Positions 47,324-58,637 of a DNA stretch of 64,000 bases are shown here, piece after piece. Under the pieces are notes generated by a model that searched no databases, had not been told where the DNA came from, and worked only from the letters and a program-made list of their open reading frames with translations. A program made the translations under genes and the position numbers. The DNA is taken from the NCBI GenBank assembly GCA_014905825.1, contig JACGCN010000059.1, positions 62,001 through 126,000 on the forward strand, in the 5' to 3' direction. This DNA is from Lyophyllum atratum (lineage: Eukaryota > Basidiomycota > Agaricomycetes > Agaricales > Lyophyllaceae). Numbering within the stretch: position 1 is the stretch's first letter; the number at the start of each line of letters is the position of its first letter.

Positions 47324-48177
47324 ATGCAAGCCAGAGCTTTCACTCGCATATCCACTTTTTCTACTCCTACCAGGGCTTTTCAACGCACAAGCATACCCAG
47401 AACTATCAGATTCACGCGCACCATGGCTTCTCATCGAGTTCTGAGCGACGCAATCGAGAAGGATCACCAGGAGGTACTTGACCCCCACATAACCGGGTCG
47501 ATTGAACTGACGAACGATAGATGTATGACTTTTACGACGAGTATGTCAAATCCGCTGGAAATGCGGACGCGCAGGAGCGTTGGGCTACGCAACTTCGCTG
47601 GGAGATCGCTCGCCATGCTATCGGCGAGGAGATCGTCGTTTATCCCCTGATGGAGCAGCACTTGGGCCAGCAAGGTACCAAACTCGCGGACCAAGACCGC
47701 GCTGATCATCAGGTACGCCGCGGGACCAACAAATTTGACCCCGTTCTAACATGCCGTGTCGTAGGTTGTGAAAGAAAGTCTCTACCGTCTGGAGTCCTTG
47801 CACCCGGGATCGAAGGAGCACGGGGACTTGCTCAAGAATGTCATGGACGTCCTGCACAGGCACAACGATCACGAAGAACAAGAGGATCTTCCCCTGCTCG
47901 AACCTAAACTCGGCAAGCAAGGTAGTATCGAGGCCGCTCAAAAGTTTAAGAGGACCAAGCAATTTGCTCCCACCAGGTTAGTAGCCGCTAATTTTTCGTG
48001 GCTGGAGGATTGGACTGATGTCCTGTGTGCTTCGCAAGGGCTCATCCCTCCGCCCCCAATAAGCCACCCTTTGAAACTCTCGTGGGTTTGATGGCAGCGC
48101 CTTTGGATAAGCTCAAAGATGCGTTCGCCAAATTCCCTACCGAGGACATGAAGGAGGAGCTTAAGACGAAGTATTGA
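47324..48177 (+). CDS. Hemerythrin HHE cation-binding domain protein
   Basis: A four-helix di-iron-type domain; fungal members have suggested roles in oxygen, nitric-oxide or iron sensing, none shown here. Spliced protein: SDAIEKDHQEMYDFYDEYVK (first His/Glu ligands), RWEIARHAIGEEIVVYPLME (H...E), DRADHQVVKESLYRLESLHP, VLHRHNDHEEQEDLPLLEPK (HNDHEEQED ligands). It ends KDAFAKFPTEDMKEELKTKY. Introns: near 47476-47520, 47713-47764 and 47975-48040. The upstream ATG (47324) gives an Arg/Ser/Thr-rich, acid-free leader (RAFTRISTFSTPTRAFQRTS) that looks like a mitochondrial import signal. A second ATG, at about 47423 (MASHRVLSD), would give a cytosolic form. Confidence 0.87.
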
Positions 48178-48861
48178 AATGTTAGATATGTGTAATGTGT
48201 AAATCTAGTAGCGGCTCGAGCTCTGTGTGTATAGCGATTCCGTATATTGTTGAATAAACCCTTGTTACATCAAGGATCAAGTTCGAAGGATAATGATCGT
48301 TCGCCCGAACTCTGGAATCTACACATCTCAAGTGGACGCTGCAATAACTGAATCCAAGTGCATTAGAAAAAAGCATCATCGGAGCACGGGGCTCTAAACA
48401 GAAAAGGATCGACGATGTATGGTGGTCAAGAACCGCACAAGCCATGGGGCGGAATTAAGTCGATGGCCACCGTCTCGCCGACATTGTAGGTGGCGAGCCT
48501 TTGCAAGGATCCTATGGCTAAAACAATCAAGGTCGGGGGCAGTAGGAATGGAAGACACTGAATCATATTGGCTTCACGCCCGGTATGCACTCAAGGTAGA
48601 TGAACCGGCATTCGAAGTATGCTGCACGTCGATTGAAGTGTATTGGTGTAAAGATTATTGAGTGGAATGAGAATAGCTAAAGCATCTGTCCTTGCTTCCT
48701 CAACACACGATTGGCACCTTCAGCTCTGCATCTCAAATGATAAGTGCGAATTCTAGACTCAGCATACATTATTGATATGCATTTCAGCAAGCTATTCATT
48801 CACTTCCATCTATTGCCCAGAAGCTAGACTAGACAGTTCCGGGAGGCCGGATAGAGCATGG
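48178..48861. other. Convergent 3' intergenic region
   Basis: Between the stop codons of the hemerythrin gene and of the complex I 21 kDa gene. Short open frames only. Confidence 0.45.
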
Positions 48862-49551
48862 CTACCTGTACAGTTCCATAGGGAAATATGAATGGGGATC
48901 ATGAGGGGCGTCCGGGGCGCGTTCCGGAATCCAGCGTTTATGAGGAACGGGGAGGGTTGGGGGGAGCCTTGACTCATCATACACTTTCTGAGCGCTCGTG
49001 ATTGCTGCGATTGCTTCGGTAAGATCGACGGATGCTGGAGTTGTTGCGGGGACATCGGATTTTTCCTCGGGAGGTGGAGGAATGCTGCACAAGGTGTTAG
49101 TCAATTGAGGTAAGAGAACGCGTTGGAATTGAGCATACGACTGATTTCCGGAATGCTCTATCAGTAGCGAAGATAGCTCGGTCTGAGTTATCACCGAAAG
49201 CTGGGGGTATGCGCGTCGAACATCACGTTTCCAGTACGGGTTCTGTGCGGGATCAGAAGCTAGAAACCTTTCGGTGAGGACCAGCTGGTGGGGGGACTGG
49301 GAGGCAGATACCTTTCGTTGCAGGTGTGCTGTACTTCTCAGGCCTTGAAGCGGGTGGGGGGCGACGATGTAGGCTCTGAATGGGAAGTCCAGAGGAAATT
49401 TCAGGGTTCACGACAACGGCATCGCCTATAACCAAGCTGTGAGTGTGAAGCAAGCGAAGACGGCACGGAGTGAAAACTCACGGAATTTCTTCCAAAAGCC
49501 CTGTGGACTGAGATGATAAAGGGTCGACTCGGCCGCTTTCTTGCTCGCCAT
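48862..49551 (-). CDS. NADH:ubiquinone oxidoreductase 21 kDa accessory subunit (fungal complex I)
   Basis: An accessory subunit of mitochondrial complex I, like Neurospora nuo-21. The protein reads MASKKAAESTLYHLSPQGFW, then KKFR; after an intron DAVVVNPEISSGLPIQSLHR and RPPPASRPEKYSTPATK; then DPAQNPYWKRDVRRAYPQLS and VITQTELSSLLIEH. The block of a conserved N-terminal module, a Pro-rich linker and NPYWKRDVRR-YP is typical of this subunit. The C-terminal part (PPTLPVPHKRWIPERAPDA) ends at 48862. Three introns. This is the second complex I gene in the window. Confidence 0.82.
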
Positions 49552-50132
49552 GGTCGGACGTGGATTCCAGTCAAGAGCTTGTTTGGTTGGTGTTGTCGGC
49601 CAAATCCGGACGTCCACAAACTAATTACGTCCATGTGCGTACCATTTCGAGACCTTCATTCCATTGAAGCAATAATGGCAGTCGCCGTCATGTTAGTTGC
49701 GTCCTTCGGCCACGTCTGATCCCAGGAATAATCAGGAATACAATCTCTCCATGCCCGTATGTTCTCGTACAAATTGCGCGATCTGACCTCTTTTCGCCTC
49801 AGAATCAGTAACGCCATATTCCAGAGAACACGGCCTTAGCACCTCGGCCACTCTTATGTATTACGTGATCCTAGGATTGTCCGAGTCGGTCCCTGCAGCC
49901 GCAAGGAAGAAGTGTATCCTTGTACAGATACACTTTTTCGGCACTTTGTATCGCCGCGACTCGATCGCCATTTCCGTAACCCGAATACGTGCAATGGCGC
50001 AATTATTACCATCGACTGAATTGGTGGTCAACAAATTTTGTCATCGCATTTAAAAATTGGACTTCGGCCTTTCCAGAAGACTAGTTGCCCGCCCCCCCCT
50101 GCTTAGAACTACGTCGCAAGCCGCCCCCAACC
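49552..50132. other. Shared upstream region, no gene seen
   Basis: 580 bp between divergent start codons of the complex I 21 kDa gene and the UPF0643-like gene. No clear motif. Confidence 0.4.
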
Positions 50133-50989
50133 ATGACTCTCACGTTTACGCACCCGCCACATCCTGCGCACCTGCTACAGAACAAATGCACCACGTTGTC
50201 CGTCTCTCTTACAGCCTCGCCCGCTGAGCGCGATCCCCATGAACTGCCGTCCTTTGGCTCCACGAGCCTAACGCACCCTCAAGCGCCTGTGCTCTACCTA
50301 CCCCCGCTTCTTTCCTCGTTGCCTCAAGAGTATCCCTCGGAACCGATCTCGTCAGAGCACCCACCGCTGGTGACGGAAACCCGCCTTCCAGATATCGACC
50401 CCGCCTCTCTATCCCTACACAAAGCGCTGCACCACTTCAAGCCTCTTGATACGGACTATGTCAGCAAACCCTACGCTGAGGCATTTAATTGGTCACAGCT
50501 CGTGCTTCCGGAAGATGAGGAGCGGGAATGGTACTGCGTTGTTTTTCGCAGCAAGCGGAAAGCAGGCAGCGATGGTGGAGGTTAGTAATTCTCGTGAGCA
50601 TCGAGTGTCGGCAAGCGCCTAACGCCATATGGAAACGCTTCAGCATTATATGATGCTGATAAGCTTGCTCATGAGGAAGCAGTACGAAACGGTGGAGTAG
50701 GTCCTCAACTTTTTTCGCGTTAATCTGTGTTCCTCATCGTATCACATAGTTAATCCTCTACTGGTATGGCATACCAAACCAAACCACTGGGATGAATCTC
50801 GCAATGTGCATATGGCAGAGCCGCATGCACGCAATAGCCGCAAACTCGCGTCCCCATCATATCAAAGCAATGAGGCTCGCTGCAAATTCTTATGAGATTT
50901 ATTCTCTAGAGCGCCACGTCCTTCGAAAGGAACGAGGCTCGTCCGGGCTAACAATAGAGCCCTATCTTGGTGGAGAAGTTGGTTGGTGA
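50133..50989 (+). CDS. UPF0643-like conserved fungal protein, function unknown
   Basis: About 250 residues in three exons. MTLTFTHPPHPAHLLQNKCT begins a Pro-rich N-terminus. The core reads EEREWYCVVFRSKRK; after an intron near 50583-50641 it reads ALYDADKLAHEEAVRNGG; after a second near 50697-50749, LILYWYGIPNQTTGMNLAMC and IWQSRMHAIAANSRPHHIKA with MRLAANSYEIYSLERHVLRK. The IWQSR-HAIAANSRPHHIKAM block is strongly conserved in a fungal family annotated only as uncharacterised. The pattern of polar and aromatic conservation suggests an enzyme or binding fold, but no catalytic set is known. An upstream in-frame ATG at 50085 would add 16 residues. Confidence 0.77.
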
Positions 50990-51643
50990 GCATGGTAGGA
51001 GAGAGATTATAGCCATGGACCTTCGTTACATTGCTTTCCTCGTTTTCGCATTCCTTCACTATACCCTTAACGTCACGCATATTTGTCATGTCATTCCTCA
51101 GGAGATGTAGACTGGCAAACAGAATATAAGAAAGTAGTTCGCTTTACAACTCGTAGCTCCTCCAGTCCCAACTGAGATGCGTAGAGCGAAATGACGGAGC
51201 GTGGTCAAACCACTGCGCGACGGTGACGCGACATACCGAAGCGGTTGCGTTAAGGGAGGACGGAGGCTCAGAGAACCAAATTTAGGCCCAAAAAAAGTCG
51301 CGAAAAATCCCGATTCATATCCGGATAGTTTGACCGATTTCACATCTTGGAAGATGTAATCGACGCCACAATTAGGTTGGCACTGGGCAGAGCCGAGTGC
51401 AGATGTTAAGATTCCACCTGGCCTATGCATGTGGTGTAAGGGAACAATGGCCGCTACTTACTCAAATGCCTGCTTCCTCCTGCTCTCGAATATACGTGAC
51501 TTCAGAATCATATGGATTACTTGTCCGCACGGAAGGAGTCTAATCCTACCTCCTAGGCGTACTATTCGGGTACCGACCGGCTAGAGCGCCCCACATATCG
51601 ACGCAATATCGACGTCCCCGTGTACATTTTCAATGAGAAGACA
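50990..51643. other. Convergent 3' intergenic region
   Basis: Between the UPF0643-like gene and the leftward unknown gene ending at 51644. No gene or clear repeat. Confidence 0.4.
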
Positions 51644-53711
51644 TCATGAAAGGGTCTCTGCGTCCACATCCCGCCAAGACCGGATACTATCATCAGAGGC
51701 TTGGGAATTGAAAGGCTCCGAGTCTCGCTTTAATTCTTCCTGCGGTTGTGGGGCCCCGCTTCCCGACATGTTTTGCTGCACGTAAAAATGATAGTTAATG
51801 AAGCGTCCGATGGTAGGGCTCAAGAGCAATAAGACACACAGGCAGGGGAGAAAGCGAAGCCGCTGGTTCTCCGCGGAGGGGCGAAATAAAAATTCCAGGT
51901 GCAGGAGCAAATGCTGGAGCGAGTAGCTGCGGTTCTGGGGTGTCTGATGGATCAGCTTGGGGCGAGGGTTCGTGAGCAGGTGGTGGAGCAACGGTGCCCC
52001 TTGATATGAACTGATCAGGGGAGAATCGAAAAGGACTTGGTGAAGGGACGCGCTCAGGTGTCAAAGAAGCGACGTTGGAACATCCACGATGTTGAGTGAT
52101 ATCCGCGTAGTCAAGTCCAGGGTCTTGAGATCCCTGGTAAATGCTGTATGGGTCGTGATGAGGTTCGATGCTGGGCGTTTTTTGACTCTCGCTAATCCCT
52201 TTCCTATTGAACGGCTCCCATCTGAAATCTATGGCCCCGTAGTCAATTTCGTATCCTGGTTCCAAGGGATCTGAATCGGAAGGGTCTTCTGTGGGCGAGT
52301 CAAAGTATATGGGCCTGTCCGTACGGTATTCTGACCCGGAATACGTCGACGTGTACGGCAGATTGGAAGCAACACAGGAAGGCTGGTCGAACAAGGGCCG
52401 AGAGCTCGACTCATGATCATCCGTTAGAGGGTCTTCATAGTAGCTGTATTCAGGTATATCTTCAGATGAGTAAGCAGGAGCTGGGTCAGAGGGAGCATTG
52501 TATGGAGGTAAGCACAAGTCGACTGGGAGGCAGAGCGGTGAGCCGTTTGGAGAGACCGGTTGCGCGGTGTGAGAGGCTGATGGCCCATGAAGCAAGAAGG
52601 GTGAAATGTGGGGAGATTGAGCAAGGCTAACATTATCTACCAAGCAGTCTTGGGGATCGGAATCATATGCGGAGTGAAGGCCGTGAGAGACAGTGTCGGA
52701 CGCTGATGACAATGTTGAAACCGGTCCAGGTGTCAAAAATGGAACAAAGTCGAGTTCGTCAAATCCGGGGGGTAGGCTCGGAGCTCGTGCGTCCATCTGA
52801 CTGTCCCCAGTTGTGGAACGAAACATAGATGCAGAAACACATGGCTGGGATACGACAGAGTTGGGTCCGGGGGTTGAGAACGGGAGGATACCAGGAGGTG
52901 AAAGCACATGGTCAGGACTTGGTGGCAACTGATGCGGAAGCAAGTACTTCTGAACACCGAAAAGAGAACCCCTGAACGGTGGGGTCCGTGCGATGTTGGT
53001 AGACAGGAGCATATGATGCGCAGCCTCGTTTTCATCGACCTGATTTGCCGATTCATCGCCCTGTATGTTTCCAGTAGGTTGATAGAGAGAAAAAGCAAAG
53101 ATTGGGTCAGTTTTCGGGTTGCGTTTGGCTGTTTGGACGGGCTATTAAGGCCGGGGATAGCGTCATCGACGTATACTGGGTGTTCGACGGCCTTTCCGGT
53201 AATAACAAACGCAGAGGATGCTTAGCTGGCAGCGTTGAGAACGTCGAGCAAAGCCATTGGGGGAGAGCTTTAATGCCTGCATCAAGAGATGGTCTCTAAA
53301 CGTTTGGGTGTAAATGAACCGAACTAACTGGAATGTTCCAACTCACTCTTGAGATCTGACTAGAAGAAGCATTGTCCGCGCTTTTCATTCTCGATACTTC
53401 GCTCCCAGAGGCAGACGGCGATTTCATTTTAATCAGAGAGAAATTCTCTCCCAAGCGCCCGTCTTCCAAGCCCTTATATGCGTCCATGGGGGTCTGGGGT
53501 AGATCTGAAGCGTTGGAAGAGCTGACTGTATGCGTCCGACGACGTCTGGATCTTAGCGGAGGATGATGGGTCGCGTTCATCGCGTCGATCATGCGGTCAA
53601 ACCGGGAATTGAGGCCAGTGGTCTTGCACCGTTTGGATTCACATCCATACTCTTGTAAAGCTCAGACTACGCGACAGACGCGAGACTCATACATCTCATC
53701 GTACCTTTCAT
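51644..53711 (-). CDS. Unknown Pro/Ser-rich protein with a Cys-containing N-terminal motif
   Basis: The ATG at 53709-53711 gives MK, and after a 44-nt intron (53661-53704) ALQEYGCESKRCKTTGLNSR and FDRMIDAMNATHHPPLRSRR. The GCESKRCKTTGLNSRFD motif looks conserved and may bind metal or a partner. A Ser-rich stretch follows, then (joint uncertain) SSAFVITGKAVEHPVYVDDA. A long exon (51795 to about 53060) rich in Pro, Ser and acidic residues includes DEAAHHMLLST-like lead-in and PGFDELDFVPFLTPGP. After an intron the last exon is QQNMSGSGAPQPQEELKRDS to WRDVDAETLS at 51644. The acidic, Pro-rich body resembles activation domains, but I see no known DNA-binding domain. Function unknown. Confidence 0.6.
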
Positions 53712-54360
53712 GCTACTCAGGCTTGACCTGTAGATGATCTACGTGTCAACAGGCCAGAATGCGATCTTGCCTCAAGGCAACGCACCGATTTCTGAAGACT
53801 CCGACTGACTCCGGTGAAGTGGGGTCGTCGGAGATCTGGGAGAATCGACGGCTTTTCTTCGACATAAAGCCCTTCAGGTCGTCGAGTTCAGTATGTCTTG
53901 TAATTATTACGCGGCCAAGTTAGAATGTTCAACTAGGTCATGGGTGATGGGCGTCAAGAAGTAAGCGACAACCGAGAACAGCTGCCGTGACGAGATACGA
54001 CATCTAGACACTGATTGCAACGATTTTCTCGGTCGTCTCTTACAACCATCTGAAGAGACATTCAAGCTTTGGAGGCAAGTTTGAGAAACCAAAACGAGCT
54101 TATCGCTCTCTGATAGCTGAACGTTGAACGTTGAACATTTACCCCCATTTATGCGTGCACGTCGTTCCGAGCTCCGTCTCACATCAGACGCTGCTTATCT
54201 AGCGCTGTTCATGATTGGTTCATGAACTGAGTTGCTGGAACCGCCGTACCCAGGCCGTACCCCTTGTACGAGTTTCGCGGTGTAAGAGGCAGTCTTTATA
54301 TTCTCAAATTGCTTCATGTACTGATAAGCCCTCCATTGACAGCCTGTCGCCGTCAAGACA
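53712..54360. other. Shared upstream region, no gene seen
   Basis: 650 bp between the leftward unknown gene and gamma-glutamyltransferase. 'tgaacgttgaacgttgaac' near 54119-54137 repeats TTGAACG two to three times. Confidence 0.4.
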
Positions 54361-56729
54361 ATGGGCAGCATCCCGTGGAACCACCAGTCTGTTGACACAC
54401 TAGGTCCACCTCGTCAGAAGCTGCCACTCTATACCGGTCACATACCAAAGCTTTCAAAGCGCTTGGAAAATCCACGATGGAGGTTGTTTCTAGTTGGAAT
54501 TGCCGCCGTCTGCTCGGGATTCTTGCTGTTGTTCACGAGATCCTACCACAATAGGCCTGGCTACCGAAACCCTGCATATCTCATCGAAGCTAAGCATGGG
54601 GCTGTGGCTGCAGAAAACAAACGCTGCTCAGATATTGGCGTGCAAATTCTAAAGGAGGGAGGAAATGCAGTGGATGCTGCTATTGGTACCACCTTTTGTA
54701 CAGGGGTCGTTAACATGTTCTCGTGAGTTTTTCAGATAGGCCTGGTCGCCAAGTTTTGATATCCCGAATAGTTCTGGCCTGGGCGGAGGTGGTCTGATGA
54801 CTGTTCGACTGCCGCCCTCCTCTCCTGGAGCCCCTTCAGAAGTTTACACCATTGATTTTCGAGAAACTGCACCAGCCTTAGCCAACTCGTCGATGTACCT
54901 CCATTCCCCTGAACGGTCGAAATATGGTGGTTTAGCGGTCGGTGTGCCTGGAGAAGTCCTAGGGCTTGAAGAAGCACATCGCCTGTGGGGGAAATTGTCG
55001 TGGCAGAGGCTTGTACGGCCCAGTATCGATTTATCCATGGCTTGGAAGGTCGACAGGGAACTAGGAAGGCGTATACCGGTATGTACACAGTCACAACCCA
55101 CATAAGACTTGATGTCATCTATCATTCTAGTGGTATTCGGACCTCATGCTCAATAACTCGGACTGGAGCGCTATATTTGCTCCCAAAGGAACCCTCCTGC
55201 GTGAAGGTGATATAATTCGGCGAACCAATCTCTCCAGAACCCTTGCAAGTATTGCAAGGGACGGCGCACGCGCCTTCTATGAGGTATGTATGCGGATATT
55301 AACAGCCATTTCGACCTTAGTCATATTTGACAGGGACCTATTGGCGATTCTCTTGTGCGCAAAGTCCGCTCCACTGGCGGTATACTCTCGCATGCCGATC
55401 TTAGAAATTACTCTGTCAAAGTACGCCCTGCTCTGGAAGGCAGTTATCGCGGCAAAAAGATATATACCACGCACGCACCCACATCGGGGCCTGGTCCGTT
55501 ATTCTTTATTCTATGTCACTTGATCACTTGAAAGTCTTAATGACCTCAACTAGTCTTGATCCACATGCTCAATCTCCTCGAAAAGTACGACGTAACGGAG
55601 CGGAACGTCCTACTCATTCATCGACTTGTGGAAATCCTCAAATTTGGTTTCGCAGCAAGGCAAGCGATGCAGCCGTGATTTTGAGGGTGCCTTGACGTGT
55701 AGCTGATGTCTCAAGCAATCGTCAGGACAAAGATCTGTGATCCTGATTTTAATAACAATACGGCACGGATGAATATGATTCCTACAAAGGAGTATGCAGA
55801 GTTAATTGCGAAGAATATTACGGACGTATGTGAATCTCCTCGCGTCCATACATTTGTGCTCACCGAAGAATAGGATCATACCCACCCGCCGGAGTACTAC
55901 AACCCAGAATACGACGCAAAGCCTGACTATGGCACTGTGAGGTCTTCCAAAGCTTTATATTTCGAGCTTACCGACATCGCCCCTAGAGCCACACCTCAGT
56001 TGTGGATAAGGATGGTATGGCAGTCGCCGTGACTTCTACCGTCAATTTGGTGTTTGGATCCCAAGTCCTCGACCCCGAAACTGGTATCATTCTCAATAAT
56101 GAAATGGATGACTTCTCTATCCCAGGCGTCCCCAACGGATTTGGTTTATGGCCTTCCCCCTGTAAGGTCTTTTCTCCGTCTCAGACAAACAGTAATATAG
56201 ATTGATATCACTTTTGTTAGTCAACTATCCAGCACCTGGCAAGCGTCCCCTCTCTTCAACAGCGCCCACGATTCTCGAGGACCGGGACGGTTCATTCTCC
56301 CTTGCTATTGGTGGCTCAGGCGGCTCGCGCATTTTCGGTTCCGTCTTTCAAGTACTCGTCAACCTGGAACTCGGATTGGATCTCAGCACAGCAATAGAGT
56401 TTGGGCGAGTGCACGACCAACTATACCCCCTCGTATTGGATGTGGACAATGTCTACCCCCCACGTATAATCGACGGATTGCGCGCCCTGGGCCACAACGT
56501 GACAGGTATGTCGCGATTATCTGAACCTGTTATACACTCACCGCTTTCCGTTCGATTTCAGTTCTCGACGTGAATCGTGTCGCCGCTGTTGTCCAGGGTA
56601 TCGCAAGAATTGACAGCAGAATCTTTGGTACGTTTCATGGAATGGCTTTCCTCTTGATCGTGCTGCTTGACATCCCATTCAACAGCCGCTAGTGACTCCA
56701 GGAAGAACGGGATCGCTGCAGGGTTTTAA
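54361..56729 (+). CDS. Gamma-glutamyltransferase (glutathione hydrolase)
   Basis: Cleaves the gamma-glutamyl bond of glutathione, outside the cell or in the vacuole; autocleaved at a catalytic Thr. The N-terminus has a signal-anchor (LFLVGIAAVCSGFLLLF). Large subunit: EAKHGAVAAENKRCSDIGVQ, GGNAVDAAIGTTFCTGVVN, SGLGGGGLMTVRLPP, IDFRETAPALANSSMY, GGLAVGVPGEVLGLEEAHRL. The autocleavage site forms across an intron near 55940-55990: DYGT joins SHTSVVDKDGMAVAVTSTVN, where the Thr of GTSHTS starts the small subunit. Then LDPETGIILNNEMDDFSIPG, RPLSSTAPTILEDRDGSFSL, AIGGSGGSRIFGSVFQVLVN. It ends KNGIAAGF before TAA at 56727-56729. About ten introns. One near 55660-55725 fits family spacing best as a GC-AG intron. 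Confidence 0.92.
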
Positions 56730-58637
56730 TCAGACGTCTAATCAATTTTGCGCTACGGGCGTAAGTCCTTCCGGAACTGACAGCTCTAGCAGATGGAATT
56801 CCGATGGGAATGCGGTTACATGTGCCCAGCTGGTTTGCTAACACATCGACCTCAACGTCGTGACATTAACTTTCCTCATCTGTCTGTTTTCGTGTAATGG
56901 AGTGGATGACTCAGAGAAATCTATCGATACTTACGTTGTTCCCCGCCAAATCCTGTCAGTTATGCCGAGGGAGGAATCACACCGCCCGCTACTTAAGTAT
57001 CTTTTGAATCTCTTCTGATGGAACCAAGGTCGCTCCACATGTCGCGCCGGTATTCCATAGGCAGCATACGCAAAGTATCTTGGCAACAGTCGTACAAGTG
57101 CGCCCGATATCACCGATACCGCATTAACCCGCCCATATTGACAATGCTTGGTGAAATCTTCTTAGGAACGAACGTCGGACATAATTAGCGAAACGGTTCT
57201 TTTGTAAATTGTGTGTATGTATACGCCTTTACCGCCGGTTATTTGACCACCTCAATGATGAATCGGTGCTTCTTTGTCGCGTTAGATTGTCACAGACCTT
57301 ATCGTAGTTTTCTCAGTCATTCTCGGTAAAAGCTGTTTAGCCGTGACCGAGGCTGGTCGAAAGGTCAAATAAACTCGCTATATTCTTGAACCTGCGTGTT
57401 GGGATCCATGTGTATCATTGACTTGTATTCTATCTAGTTCAAGGAACTGCCTGCGAACGGTCCAGACATCACATCACCAACCCCCGGTCACCCTTTCGCC
57501 AACTTTTCTGCTCTACCCATGTAAGAAGGCCCCTCTATCCTCAGCGACGTCGAACGTTGCTTGATAAGAATAAATCTCCGTTCACTATTGGTTCACAGCC
57601 TCAATTGTTGTGAATAATCTGTCTCAAGGCCTGGACGTCGAATGAGGAATGTCAGCAGTGCAATGAGGCTACCCGGACACTGACGTCTAGATTTACCATG
57701 TGTGTGAAATCTGATCAACGGGCCAGGCTTGGACTCAAGTGCAAGGGTGATAGCTGGCGAGAAAACGCCCTGTCCGCGTAAGGACTCTGCACACTTCCAG
57801 GGGCGACATTAATATTCATTTCCAGAGGTGAATGAATTCAAAATTCGGACACAGCCTGCTATGCCATCACCTATCCACTTCAAGCGAGCGCAGGGCATAT
57901 AGACTGCTATACCAGCGACGCCTTACAATGCTTCTAAATGTGATATCTGGGTCCGCGTCAAAGTTCGTGTACATATACTGCCAATGGCATGCCCTCAGGA
58001 TCGAGGGTTTCCCTTATTTCTTGCAAATTTCTTCCTCCAGAATCAATCAGGGGTGGCGTAAGTTGGGTATAGTCGACATATGATATACTCGCACTTGCAT
58101 ACTTCCTCCCTCCTCCTCCAGCTTTTCAGCAATCTATTTTTGGAACTCAACACTGTAGCGCTTGGCTTGGCAGTACGTATGACTCAAAAACATTCGTCAA
58201 AGATACTATATTCCTGCATTTGACCAGTTACATGTGATTTTAGATGTTGAATCGTGTCGGCGCAGATAGTCTCGACAGCCGTTACGGATACCGTACACAT
58301 TTGGGGTGTAATTACCCCCCATACACATTCCAAAAAGAACTCCCCGTTTCTTTGGTTATACATCGCGTTTTCTCCCTTTTATTAAACATTGCGGATTACG
58401 AGAAAGACAAGTGGGTTCGAATACGATGCAGACTTTCTTACATTGTATCAAAGAAGATCGTATTGGTGCCTCGAGATAAGGCATATCCAATTTTAGCACG
58501 CTCTAGAATCTTATATGTTGTGCGTGCTTGCAACACCGTTTAGTATTTACACAGACAAAGCTTATATTGATCGGTAACACGTCACAAACAACAATGCGCT
58601 GAGATCGCTCGCAAACCGCAACTTGAACACCTTCCAA
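56730..58637. other. 1.9 kb with no supported gene
   Basis: AT-rich in its right half. Open frames of up to about 100 codons (57832-58083, 58244-58543) have no motif and unusual composition. It may be old, decayed DNA. The right end is the promoter of the SPP gene. Confidence 0.4.
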
